DNA from: Parcubacteria group bacterium GW2011_GWA1_47_8
GTDB lineage: Bacteria; Patescibacteriota; Minisyncoccia; Phycocordibacterales; UBA1550
Direction: 5' to 3'
DNA length: 39,652 nucleotides
NCBI GenBank assembly: GCA_000996605.1
Contig: LCOP01000001.1
Span: 1-39,652 of the forward strand
Shown here: positions 7,693 to 15,198 of the stretch, one piece after another
Layout: every line of letters begins with the position of its first letter
Numbering within the stretch: position 1 is the first letter of the stretch
Translations under genes and position numbers: made by a program
The notes under the pieces: generated by a model
What the model was told of the DNA's origin: nothing
The model's database searches: none
What the model saw: only the letters and a program-made list of their open reading frames with translations

Positions 7693-7713
7693 GAGCACTG
7701 TTCTAGGCAGGTG

Positions 7714-8121
7714 CTAACCCTCACTCTGTTTTTTCTGAAGTTTTTCGAGCGCGTGAATCATCGTGGAGATTATCTCTCGCGCGATTTTCATTGCGGTATC
7801 CTCGGTCGCATTCCCCCTGATCCATCGTTCGTATCCCAATAAGACCATCTTGGAACCACGCGACCCGTTCGGCGATGGTACTCTCTGGCACTACAGAGTA
7901 TTTTGCAAGGGCGCAGTCTATCACTCCCCACGTCGGATAGCGATAGGCGGATGTTTCGTCCGTGTTGTGCGGAGGTCGAAGGGGGAGCTCATATTTTATC
8001 TCCTCAAGCAATCTCATGAGGCCGCCGCTGTTGTAACACGTTTTCCCGTCCTTTTGAAAGTGCGAGCTTTTTCCCCGCGTACATGCGCATCGGCACGATA
8101 AAGCGCTTGGAGCGCATTCAT
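7714..8121 (-). pseudogene. Decayed hypothetical gene with two frameshifts
   Basis: Three consecutive minus-strand frames join into one plausible protein of about 135 residues. It starts at ATG 8121 (MNALQALYRADAHVRG...), continues in a second frame through LMRLLEEIKYELPLRPP and RYPTWGVIDCALAKYSV, and ends in a third (LLGYERWIRGNATEDTAMKI, HALEKLQKKQSEG) at TAG 7714-7716. A rho-independent terminator lies just downstream on the same strand. Each segment looks protein-like, while the plus-strand reading of the region does not. I recognise no family. Either the gene is inactivated, or two indels are present in the sequence. Confidence 0.45.
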
Positions 8122-8250
8122 TAAATATTTACTACTCAGTGATCTGTGTTTTCTTGCTGGGGACATTTCCCACCTTCCTGCTCCAGGGGAGCGTTTGAGC
8201 CTAATGAGATACTACGTCAAGAATCCCGGGAAGTAAATACCTCAAAGCAT

Positions 8251-8279
8251 TTGCGTCGTTCCTCTCTTGGCGATATACT
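8251..8279 (+). promoter_or_regulatory. Promoter of the actin-like ATPase gene
   Basis: TTGCGT (8251-8256), a 17-bp spacer and TATACT (8274-8279) form a sigma70-type promoter. The -10 ends 8 nt before ATG 8287, so the transcript should begin at or within one base of the start codon. Confidence 0.6.
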
Positions 8280-8286
8280 ATAGGTA

Positions 8287-9468
8287 ATGAAATTCTCCTT
8301 TCTTCAAAAACAAAAGCAGAACAAATCACTGACACTTTTGATCGATATTGGTTCAGCGAGCGTGGGTGTTGCGCTTACAGAAATCCACGAGGGGAAGCCG
8401 CCACAAATTCATAAATCGGTTCGCGAGACCATCCCGTTCCATGACGTACTGTCTTCTCCGCGCTTTTTAATCGCGATGAATCACGCGCTCATGCGCGCCC
8501 TTGCCCGCGTCCAAGAGGAGACAAAAGAGTTTGGTGCACCAGTGCATATCGTATGTACTCTTGCCTCCCCGTGGTTTATTTTGAAAAGTCGCCACCTTCG
8601 CATCGAGCGCACGGTCGCGTTTGAAATCACTGAACGTACCCTCGCCGAGTTTCTTCTCGAAGATATAGAGAAACTCAAGGAGGAAATTAAAGACATTTTG
8701 CCCGCTCCACAAATAGAGATTATAGAAAAGCACGTCATTCGGGTGAAGTTGAACGGATATGAGGTCAAGAATCCGTACGCACAAAAGACAACCCATGCGG
8801 AGGTAGATGTCGTGACGGGAGTTTCTTCGAAGCGGGTCATCGAGAGTATCAAGCATGTCCTCGGCAGTTTTTTCCAAAACGAAACGATTCGTTTTGGCGC
8901 GTTTCCTGTCGCGGCGTTTAGTGCGATACGCGATGTTTTTCTCCATGAAGAGAGCTTCTTGTTCCTCGATATTACTGGAGAGGCAACCGACGTTTCTCTG
9001 GTGCGGGACAATCTCTTGATGGGAACTGTGTCGTTTCCGTACGGAAAAAACTTTTTTATTCGAAAACTATCCGCGGGGCTCCAAGCGCCGCAAGAAGATG
9101 CCGTATCGACATTTGCAATGTTTCTCTCCGGCACCTTGGATCAAAAGAAGCATGGGCGGGTGAAGGGGATTGTCGAAGCGAGTTCTGCAGAGTGGCTGGC
9201 GTCATTCGAAAATGCCCTCGGAGAACTTTCGAGAGAAGGGGCGCTTCCACATAAAATATTTTTTTCTTCAGATGATGACATCGCCAAAATATTTTCTAGT
9301 TTGATACAAGAGGCAAAATCAACCCTGCTTCGCGGAGAGAAATTTGAAGCACAATGCCTTGATCAATTTATTGTGGCGCGGTTTGTTTCTTTTGATACCG
9401 GGGTGGTACGGGATCCGTTCATTGTCATTGAGGCACTTTTTGCACAGAAGCTTTTTGTGCAAAAGTGA
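8287..9468 (+). CDS. Actin-like ATPase (FtsA/PilM-type fold)
   Basis: This 393-residue soluble protein shows the actin/HSP70 ATPase layout: a phosphate-1 loop LLIDIGSASVGVAL (D20-S25), an inserted middle domain (about 110-200), and a phosphate-2 loop LFLDITGEATDVSLV (D228). Conservation is too weak to assign a named gene. The next gene starts 22 bases downstream and encodes a bitopic membrane protein. A cytoplasmic actin-like ATPase followed by a bitopic partner is the PilM-PilN order of type IV pilus systems, so a membrane-assembly role is inferred. Start choice is fixed by the promoter and the first Met before the lysine-rich N-terminus. Confidence 0.65.
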   Translation: MKFSFLQKQKQNKSLTLLIDIGSASVGVALTEIHEGKPPQIHKSVRETIPFHDVLSSPRFLIAMNHALMRALARVQEETKEFGAPVHIVCTLASPWFILKSRHLRIERTVAFEITERTLAEFLLEDIEKLKEEIKDILPAPQIEIIEKHVIRVKLNGYEVKNPYAQKTTHAEVDVVTGVSSKRVIESIKHVLGSFFQNETIRFGAFPVAAFSAIRDVFLHEESFLFLDITGEATDVSLVRDNLLMGTVSFPYGKNFFIRKLSAGLQAPQEDAVSTFAMFLSGTLDQKKHGRVKGIVEASSAEWLASFENALGELSREGALPHKIFFSSDDDIAKIFSSLIQEAKSTLLRGEKFEAQCLDQFIVARFVSFDTGVVRDPFIVIEALFAQKLFVQK

Positions 9469-9474
9469 TATACT
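9466..9474 (+). promoter_or_regulatory. Extended -10 for the baseplate-J-like gene
   Basis: TGATATACT overlaps the stop codon of the preceding gene (TGA 9466-9468) and ends 17 nt before ATG 9491. This gives a short leader and allows expression apart from the upstream gene. Confidence 0.4.
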
Positions 9475-9490
9475 GAATATATTATTTATT

Positions 9491-10852
9491 ATGGATGGCA
9501 TTATACGAAAACCAAAAAATGAAGTCCTCGGACAGGATAATTCCGCTAAGCGTCCGCCGCTTATCCTTGAGTCTTCCTTGAAGCAAGGAACTCCGGTAAA
9601 AGGGCTTGAGCGTATCGAACAGAATCCTTTTTTTGACCGTATCAATATGAAGCCTCGAGGAGAGCCGCAGGCAGTGAAGACTACGTCCCCGAAACAGTCT
9701 CGTTCGTATGGATTATGGTGGGCGCTCGCGGTGACAGTGCTTCTCAGCGCGGGGTTTGCGGTCGCAACGTACTTCTCAAGCGCGACGATAGAGCTTGTGC
9801 CGCTTACCAAGAGTGCCAATCTTGACCATGAATTTACCGCAAGTCTCGTCCCTCTCTCTGGTGACCTCGGGTTTCAATTAGTGAGCCTCACCGAAGAGAC
9901 GTCAAAAGATATTCCCGCAACTGTCTCGAAAGATATCAAGCAGAAGGCTTCCGGTAAAGTCGCTATTTTCAATGCATATAGTACCAAAGAACAACGTTTG
10001 GTAAAAAATACTCGTCTCGAGTCGTCAGACCACAAGATATTTCGTATTGACGAATCAGTTGTTGTCCCGGGGGCAAAGATTGTCGGTGGCAAGGTTGTCA
10101 CGCCCGGGTCAGTCGAGGTGCTCGCGTATGCGGATGCCGCCGGCGAAGAGTATAATATCGGACTTGCAGACTTTACTATCCCCGGGCTCAAAGGTGACCC
10201 ACGGTATACAAAGTTCACCGCGCGGTCAAAGCCGGATTCGCCAATCAAAGGGGGATTTTCAGGTTCTGTAAAGGTCCCTACCGATGAAGCCGTCGCGGGA
10301 GCAGAGAAAGACCTGAGAGAAGAACTTAAAAAAAACGTGGTTGAAAAAGCGCGCGGACAAATTCCCGAGACTGCGGTATTTTTCCCCGGAAGCATGGTGC
10401 TTAAGTTCGAAGAAATTCCGCTCTCTCTTTCTATGTCATCAGGGGATACCGCACACCTCCGTATGCGCGCGATTGCTTCCGTTTTCTTTTTTGATAAAGA
10501 AATTCTTACGAAAAAAATTGCACAAGTGGCACTTCCTGAATTCAAAGACAATATGTTAACACTTTCAAATATTGCAACACTGGTATTTACATTCGGCACT
10601 TCTGTCGATACCGTAGTCCTTACTGATCTAAAAAATATCCGCTTTACCCTTGTGGGAACACCACTCTTTGTCGGGCAGATTGATACCCAGAAGATTGCCA
10701 GCGACCTTGCGGGCAAGGATAAGGCAACCGCAGGAAAGATCATCGCCGCCGATAGTAATGTGAAAAGCGCGAATACCGTCATTCGACCGCTTTGGAAAAC
10801 AACATTTCCTGCCGATCCCACAAAAATTTCAGTAAAGATTGTTGCGGAATGA
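9491..10852 (+). CDS. Bitopic protein with baseplate J-like extracellular domain
   Basis: From ATG 9491 this is a 453-residue protein. The open frame extends upstream into the preceding gene, but a -10 (TGATATACT, 9466-9474) and the ATG context favour 9491. A cytoplasmic N-terminus (about 1-73) precedes one membrane helix (about 74-95). The extracellular part includes a region (about 150-250) like the baseplate J/gp47 proteins annotated in CPR genomes: GKVAIFNAYSTKEQRLVKNT, then GSVEVLAYADAAGEEYNIG and FTIPGLKG. A long beta-rich C-terminal half follows. It probably forms a surface or envelope-spanning complex with the actin-like protein encoded just upstream; the identity of that machine is unknown. 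Confidence 0.7.
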   Translation: MDGIIRKPKNEVLGQDNSAKRPPLILESSLKQGTPVKGLERIEQNPFFDRINMKPRGEPQAVKTTSPKQSRSYGLWWALAVTVLLSAGFAVATYFSSATIELVPLTKSANLDHEFTASLVPLSGDLGFQLVSLTEETSKDIPATVSKDIKQKASGKVAIFNAYSTKEQRLVKNTRLESSDHKIFRIDESVVVPGAKIVGGKVVTPGSVEVLAYADAAGEEYNIGLADFTIPGLKGDPRYTKFTARSKPDSPIKGGFSGSVKVPTDEAVAGAEKDLREELKKNVVEKARGQIPETAVFFPGSMVLKFEEIPLSLSMSSGDTAHLRMRAIASVFFFDKEILTKKIAQVALPEFKDNMLTLSNIATLVFTFGTSVDTVVLTDLKNIRFTLVGTPLFVGQIDTQKIASDLAGKDKATAGKIIAADSNVKSANTVIRPLWKTTFPADPTKISVKIVAE

Positions 10853-10907
10853 TGCGAATATGGGTGGAGCAAGTATTTTCCAATCCCTAAATTACACCCA
10901 AATGGTA

Positions 10908-11300
10908 TCATACTTTGCTGTTAATTTCTCTGAATAATTTCTGTCTTTCGACAAAGACTTTTTGTGCGGTCTCGAAGTGAGTCATGCGTTTTGTTTCCGC
11001 GAGAAGTGTTTCTTTAGTGATTCCTTTCCGTAAATACTAGACCAGTCCTGCAATAGCAACCCGTGCAAACACCGCCAGAATTGTACCGAAACTTGCCGAG
11101 CGCAGTGTCCACCAACTCATACGTTCCTTCTTTATTGCTTGTGCTTTTAAATCTGACCGTATTCCCGAGTTTGATAAACTCGGCAAGTTGTTCCACACTT
11201 ACCAAATGGTCGTCTTTCATATCTATGGTATTCACCGCTTCGGGAGCTCTTTTGGGCTCCTTTTGCGTTGGAATCGTATCTCATTTAGGCGTGATTGTGT
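10908..11300 (-). pseudogene. Decayed hypothetical gene (frameshift and in-frame amber)
   Basis: A minus-strand protein of about 125 residues can be rebuilt. One frame gives VNTIDMKDDHLVSVEQLAEF and IKLGNTVR. After a shift near 11160, the next frame gives SDLKAQAIKKERMSWWTLRS and a hydrophobic helix (FGTILAVFARVAIAGLV). A TAG at 11037-11039 interrupts it, and the same frame continues as YLRKGITKETLLAETKRMTH and QKLFREINSKV to TGA at 10908-10910. Intact, it would be a small protein with one membrane segment and a basic helical tail. The family is unknown. A simpler reading is the intact frame 11014-11235 (73 residues) as a short hypothetical gene. Confidence 0.35.
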
Positions 11301-11319
11301 GTTGGAGAAGACAGATTCT

Positions 11320-11346
11320 TTGAAATTATACGATTTTATGTATAAT
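11320..11346 (+). promoter_or_regulatory. Candidate promoter of tRNA-Asp
   Basis: TTGAAA (11320-11325) and TATAAT (11341-11346) are separated by 15 bp, slightly short. The tRNA begins 81 bases after the -10. Confidence 0.4.
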
Positions 11347-11426
11347 TATAAGAGTCATCTTAAAAACAGTCTTTTTCTTGAGAAAAAGAAGAAGGTATTT
11401 GAAAAATACCATAAATTAAAAAATAT

Positions 11427-11500
11427 GCAGTCGTAGCTTAGCTGGTTAAAGCACCACCTTGTCACGGTGGGGACCGTGGGTTCAAATCCCATCGACTGCG
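11427..11500 (+). tRNA. tRNA-Asp (anticodon GTC)
   Basis: The acceptor stem GCAGTCG/CGACTGC, the anticodon stem CCACC/GGTGG with loop TTGTCAC (GTC at 11461-11463) and the T-arm GTGGG-TTCAAAT-CCCAT fold as a 74-nt tRNA. CCA is not encoded. A very strong hairpin begins at the last base. Confidence 0.93.
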
Positions 11501-11544
11501 CAATGCAAAACACCCCCGGAAATTCCGGGGGTGTTTTGCATTGC
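11500..11544. terminator. Perfect 22-bp stem terminator after tRNA-Asp
   Basis: GCAATGCAAAACACCCCCGG and its exact complement form 22-bp arms around a single A at 11522, with A-tract and T-tract symmetric inside the stem. It would stop transcription from either side and begins at the tRNA discriminator base. Confidence 0.8.
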
Positions 11545-11545
11545 A

Positions 11546-11574
11546 TTGAAAAAAATGCGCAAATAGTGTATCGT
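11546..11574 (+). promoter_or_regulatory. Candidate promoter of the tRNA-Thr pair
   Basis: TTGAAA (11546-11551), a 17-bp spacer and TATCGT (11569-11574) lie directly after the tRNA-Asp terminator, upstream of two tRNA-Thr genes. Confidence 0.35.
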
Positions 11575-11616
11575 GTCGGGGTGCTGGAAAAGTTTGAGGT
11601 TAAAGATATTAAGTCG

Positions 11617-11698
11617 TTATAGCTGTTTTGGTAAGTTTACCGCATCGTCACGCCGTGCTTATTGTAGCTGTTTTGGTAGGCTTACCGGGTTACCACGC
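11617..11698 (+). repeat. Two tandem copies of a tRNA-D-arm-like sequence
   Basis: The 37-nt stretches 11617-11653 and 11662-11698 align without gaps at about 78 percent identity (shared core TAGCTGTTTTGGTA, shared end CACGC). Both resemble the D-arm region of the following tRNA (TTGTAGCTCAGTTGGTAGAG). Neither completes a tRNA fold. Confidence 0.5.
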
Positions 11699-11735
11699 AG
11701 TTTATACAGAGCGAATATAGGGAAAGATTCACCTC

Positions 11736-11808
11736 GCCGTTGTAGCTCAGTTGGTAGAGCACGTTCTTGGTAAGAACGAGGTCTCCGGTTCAATCCCGGA
11801 CAACGGCT
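11736..11808 (+). tRNA. tRNA-Thr (anticodon GGT)
   Basis: The acceptor stem GCCGTTG/CAACGGC, D-arm TAGCTCAGTTGGTAGAGC, anticodon stem CGTTC/GAACG with loop TTGGTAA (GGT at 11769-11771) and T-arm CCGG-TTCAATC-CCGG give a standard 73-nt tRNA. Confidence 0.93.
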
Positions 11809-11836
11809 CACGCAAGTTTTTTGTAAGATTAATTAT

Positions 11837-11909
11837 GCCACCTTAGCTCAGTTGGTAGAGCATCTCACTCGTAACGAGAAGGTCCGCAGTTCGATTCTGC
11901 GAGGTGGCT
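11837..11909 (+). tRNA. tRNA-Thr (anticodon CGT)
   Basis: The acceptor stem GCCACCT/AGGTGGC, the anticodon arm TCTCA-CTCGTAA-CGAGA (one A-C mismatch next to the loop) and T-arm GCAG-TTCGATT-CTGC fold as tRNA with anticodon CGT. It lies 28 bases after tRNA-Thr(GGT), probably on one transcript. Confidence 0.92.
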
Positions 11910-11914
11910 CCAAA

Positions 11915-11962
11915 AAGAAAAAACACCAGATGATGTTCCTTGCGGATTATTATCTGGCGCTT
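11915..11962 (-). terminator. Terminator of the NUDIX gene
   Basis: On the minus strand CGCCAGAT and ATCTGGTG form a stem (one G-U pair) followed by a TTTTTT run near 11915-11922. The left arm overlaps the last codons of the NUDIX gene. Confidence 0.6.
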
Positions 11963-12432
11963 GATTGAATCTGCGGAATAACTTTGGGCGTGGTTTTTTT
12001 AAAAAGAATATTTTTGAAAATTTTTCTATGCGTAGGGAGAAAATCCACTAGCCCTAGTATTTCTCTCGGGGAGAGGAGCTTTGTTTCAAGGAGAGCATCC
12101 CCGTCTTTGATGAGACCCTTCGAGATTTCAATGAAATCTTCTACAATCGCGCCGTATATATAAAGAAAGTGGTTGCCCTTGTCTATCGGATCTAATAATT
12201 CACGCAGGCAGTTCTCTCCCACCACTTGTGATGTTTCTTCCCATAGTTCGCGTATTGCTGCTACTAGGGGCGATTCACCATGCTTGATATGCCCTGCGGG
12301 GAATTTCCATTTTGGCCGCAAGTGTTTTGTATTCTGCACCACGAGAACCTTGCCTTCTTTGTGATTGTACAAAATTATCAATACCGCGCCAGGGTCATCA
12401 TATGGGTCTCTATTTTTCACCGTTACCTCCAT
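11950..12432 (-). CDS. NUDIX hydrolase
   Basis: This 160-residue protein carries a NUDIX box at about 47-69: G47-x5-E53-x7-R61-E62-L-W-E65-E66, with Ser in place of the usual glycine after EET. The AGHIKHGES segment and the REL-x-EE metal-binding glutamates are intact, so hydrolysis of a nucleoside-diphosphate-linked substrate is likely; which one cannot be told. It is transcribed divergently from prfB with 104 bases between the starts, and faces the tRNA-Thr pair. Confidence 0.85.
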   Translation of the reverse strand: MEVTVKNRDPYDDPGAVLIILYNHKEGKVLVVQNTKHLRPKWKFPAGHIKHGESPLVAAIRELWEETSQVVGENCLRELLDPIDKGNHFLYIYGAIVEDFIEISKGLIKDGDALLETKLLSPREILGLVDFLPTHRKIFKNILFKKTTPKVIPQIQSSAR

Positions 12433-12521
12433 TTTTTACACATTGAAAGGTCAATTAATGACTAAAAAAAATTATGGCATATTTTGTATAAAAAAGCAAA
12501 TTTCTGCCACTCGGTCGCCTC

Positions 12522-12530
12522 TGCTATACT
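12522..12530 (+). promoter_or_regulatory. Extended -10 promoter of prfB
   Basis: TGCTATACT is a close match to the extended -10. It ends exactly 7 nt before ATG 12537, predicting a leaderless prfB message. Confidence 0.6.
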
Positions 12531-12536
12531 GGGGCA

Positions 12537-13424
12537 ATGCAAATGACGAAAGAGGATATCAATAGTAAAATCGCCGAACTTGAAGCGGCAATGGTGACCG
12601 CGGACTTTTGGTCCGACAAAGCGCGCGCGCAGGCGACGATCCGCGAAATCCACGAGCTCAAGGAAAAGCTCGCCGGCGTGGGTAAATATGATCGCGGCAA
12701 TGCCGTCATGACCATTTTCTCGGGGGCGGGGGGGGATGACGCCGAGGACTTTTCCAGTATGCTCCTCCGCATGTATACGAAATTTTTTGAAAAACACGGA
12801 TTCTCGTGGACAACGGTGCATGAAAACAAAAATGACCACGGCGGGTATCGCAACATCACACTCGAGATTCATGGCAAAAGCGTGTATGGCATGCTTAAAA
12901 ACGAATCCGGCGTGCACCGACTCGTACGCATCTCGCCGTTCAGTTCCAAAAAGTTGCGACACACGTCGTTTTCCATGGTGGAAGTTATCCCCGATTTCAA
13001 ATCGCATGGTGATGATATCGGGGTTTCTGATCGCGATATTCGGGTCGAGTTCAGCCGTTCTTCGGGGCCGGGCGGGCAGAATGTGAACAAGCGCGAGACG
13101 GCGGTGCGCGTCGTGCACATACCCACGGGGATTGCCGTGCATGTGGAGACCGAGCGTTCGCAGGAGCAAAATCGTGAGCGCGCGGTGCAAATCCTCAAAG
13201 GCAAGCTCTACAAAAAACGTGAAGAAGAGCGCAAGGCGGCGGAATCAGGAATGTACATTAGTAAAACAACCGACATCGAATGGGGAAATCAAATCCGCTC
13301 CTACGTCGTTCACCCCTACAAGATGGTCAAGGATCACCGCACGGGAGTAGAGACCGGAAACGTGGACGCCGTGCTCGAAGACGGGGAGATTGAGGCGTTC
13401 ATTGAAGCGGAGAGGGAATTGTAG
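12537..13424 (+). CDS. prfB: Peptide chain release factor 2, shortened N-terminal domain
   Basis: RF2 releases the peptide at UGA and UAA stops. GGQ at 179-181 (SSGPGGQNVNKRE) is the hydrolysis motif; SPF at 133-135 (RISPFSSKK) is the RF2 stop-codon anticodon-like tripeptide. At 295 residues it is about 70 shorter than E. coli RF2: only a short helical N-terminus (about 1-45) precedes the GAGGDDAEDF core, so most of domain 1 is missing. There is no in-frame UGA early in the gene and no sign of the programmed frameshift that controls prfB in many bacteria. A second Met (residue 3) could also start. Confidence 0.93.
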   Translation: MQMTKEDINSKIAELEAAMVTADFWSDKARAQATIREIHELKEKLAGVGKYDRGNAVMTIFSGAGGDDAEDFSSMLLRMYTKFFEKHGFSWTTVHENKNDHGGYRNITLEIHGKSVYGMLKNESGVHRLVRISPFSSKKLRHTSFSMVEVIPDFKSHGDDIGVSDRDIRVEFSRSSGPGGQNVNKRETAVRVVHIPTGIAVHVETERSQEQNRERAVQILKGKLYKKREEERKAAESGMYISKTTDIEWGNQIRSYVVHPYKMVKDHRTGVETGNVDAVLEDGEIEAFIEAEREL

Positions 13425-13426
13425 GG

Positions 13427-13469
13427 TAGAAAGTAGAATATGGAATATGGAATATTGAATTTTGAATAG
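13427..13469. repeat. Intergenic GAATATGG-type degenerate repeat, copy 3
   Basis: AGAAAGTAGAATATGGAATA and the following TGGAATATTGAATTTTGAAT repeat a GAATATG unit; same family as 2026-2066 and 2145-2177. A run of eight G follows at 13480-13487. Confidence 0.6.
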
Positions 13470-13507
13470 AAACACACACGGGGGGGGCGCGGCTTCGGAT
13501 AAGGGGA

Positions 13508-14188
13508 ATGATTTACTTCGACAATGTCTCAAAGGTCTATCCCGACGGAACCAGTGCGCTCGACGGGGTGACCTTTTCGGTCGACCAAGGAGAGTTTATT
13601 TCCATCGTGGGACACTCCGGTGCGGGAAAGACGACACTTATCAAACTTCTCTTGGGGGAAGAGCACCCCACGAGTGGGTCGGTTTCTTTTGATTCCGTCG
13701 ATATCCAAAAAGTTCGCGCTAAAGATATGCCCACTCTTCGACGCCGCATCGGTGTTATTTTTCAAAATTTTCGCTTATTGCCGACAAAGACCGCGTATGA
13801 AAATGTGGCGTTTGCCATGGAAGCGGCGGGCAAGACCGACGAAGAAATCGCCTCCGACGTGCCCCACGTGCTCGAGCTCGTCGATCTTTCCAAGAAAATG
13901 TGGAATTTCCCAAGGCAGCTCTCTGGCGGGGAGCTCCAGCGGGTCGCTATTGCGCGCGCAATCGTCAATCATCCGGATCTTATCATCGCCGATGAGCCGA
14001 CGGGGAATCTTGACCCGGTGAACACGTATGAAATCATACAAATCCTCAAAAAGATCAATGACATCGGAACGACCGTTATCTTGACGACACACAACAAAGG
14101 CGTGGTCGAGGCATTGGGAAAACGTGTCATTACCATGGATCACGGCAAGGTGGTCCGTGACGATGCTACGGGGAAGTACGCCTTGTAG
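13508..14188 (+). CDS. ftsE: Cell division ATP-binding protein FtsE
   Basis: This 226-residue ABC ATPase has Walker A GHSGAGKT (35-42), a Q-loop at Q86, signature LSGGE (138-142) and Walker B LIIADE (158-163). The size and the directly following ftsX fix the assignment. FtsE with FtsX forms the divisome complex that activates peptidoglycan hydrolases across the membrane. AAGGGG lies 1 nt before the ATG, which is short for a Shine-Dalgarno site. Confidence 0.95.
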   Translation: MIYFDNVSKVYPDGTSALDGVTFSVDQGEFISIVGHSGAGKTTLIKLLLGEEHPTSGSVSFDSVDIQKVRAKDMPTLRRRIGVIFQNFRLLPTKTAYENVAFAMEAAGKTDEEIASDVPHVLELVDLSKKMWNFPRQLSGGELQRVAIARAIVNHPDLIIADEPTGNLDPVNTYEIIQILKKINDIGTTVILTTHNKGVVEALGKRVITMDHGKVVRDDATGKYAL

Positions 14189-14217
14189 CCATGAGTATAT
14201 AGTCTGCGACGGTGATG

Positions 14218-14226
14218 TGATAGAAT
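14218..14226 (+). promoter_or_regulatory. Extended -10 upstream of ftsX
   Basis: TGATAGAAT fits TGnTAnnaT and lies 15 nt before ATG 14241, so ftsX may have its own start in addition to read-through from ftsE. Confidence 0.35.
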
Positions 14227-14240
14227 AAATAAAAATCATT

Positions 14241-15170
14241 ATGCTCTGGGTAAACACAAAAAGAATCATTAAAGCGGGGTTCATCAACTTTTGGCGAAAC
14301 GGCAGTGTTTCGCTCTCCGCGGTCTTTGTCATGGTTGTCGCCTTGTTCATGATTGGCTCGACATTTCTCCTAACCGCATTTTTGGGCACCGCCCTCAAGG
14401 ACCTCGAGAATAAAATAGATATTAATATTTATATTGCGGTCGGTACCAAGGAGTCCGAAATCATGGATCTCAAACAGCGCCTCGAGGGTTTGCCCGAGGT
14501 GGAGACTGTTTTGTATGTTACGCGCGAACAAGCACTCGAGAATTTTCGCGAGTTACATAAAGATGATCACCGAATCATTCAGGCGCTCGATGAAGTGGGT
14601 GATAATCCGCTCACTGCAATCCTTAATGTAAAAGCAGAGGAGCCTTCGCAATACGAAGGGATCTCTAATTTTTTACAAGGAAAGAGCGCGCTCGTTTCCG
14701 GAGCATCCTCAATCATTTCTAAGGTGAATTATAATGACAACAAGATTGCTATCGATCGTTTGTCGCGGCTTATCGAAGGGGTAAAAAAGCTCGGGAGCAT
14801 CATTACCGCGCTTCTCATCGGTATTTCGGTGCTCATCACATTCAATACGGTCAGACTCGCTATTTTTATCGCGCGGGATGAGATCAGCGTGATGCGTCTT
14901 GTGGGGGGCGGCAACCACTATATTCGTGGACCGTTCCTTGTCGAGGGGGTCATCTACGGCCTCGTGGCTGGACTACTCACGATGATCCTTTTTTATCCAG
15001 TCACATACTGGCTGAAGAATGTGACGCAGGGGTTCTATGGCGGAATTGATTTACTTCAGTATTTCGTCGCGAACTTCGTAGATATTTTTCTCATTACCGT
15101 ACTTACCGGTATGGTGCTCGGGGCGGTCTCGAGTTACCTAGCCGTCCGCAAGTATTTATCCGTCCATTAA
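14241..15170 (+). CDS. ftsX: Cell division protein FtsX
   Basis: This 309-residue protein has the FtsX layout: one N-terminal membrane helix (about 22-48), a periplasmic domain (about 55-175, INIYIAVGTKESEIMDLKQ..., the usual FtsX-ECD start), then three membrane helices around LGSIITALLIGISVLITFN, the VEGVIYGLVAGLLTMILF region and the C-terminal IFLITVLTGMVLGAVSSYLA. The loop ISVMRLVGGGNHYIRGPF is the conserved segment that contacts FtsE. It follows ftsE after 52 bases. Confidence 0.93.
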   Translation: MLWVNTKRIIKAGFINFWRNGSVSLSAVFVMVVALFMIGSTFLLTAFLGTALKDLENKIDINIYIAVGTKESEIMDLKQRLEGLPEVETVLYVTREQALENFRELHKDDHRIIQALDEVGDNPLTAILNVKAEEPSQYEGISNFLQGKSALVSGASSIISKVNYNDNKIAIDRLSRLIEGVKKLGSIITALLIGISVLITFNTVRLAIFIARDEISVMRLVGGGNHYIRGPFLVEGVIYGLVAGLLTMILFYPVTYWLKNVTQGFYGGIDLLQYFVANFVDIFLITVLTGMVLGAVSSYLAVRKYLSVH

Positions 15171-15198
15171 TCACGAGAGTTATCCGCATATCTTTGCC

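Noticed and set aside
7763-8101. Plus-strand frame of 112 codons opposite the decayed gene
   Set aside because: The minus strand gives coherent protein segments and a terminator; the plus frame has no start signal and looks like a shadow.
12537-12700. Programmed frameshift in prfB
   Set aside because: The gene is open from ATG 12537 with no early in-frame UGA and no slippery CUU-UGA context.
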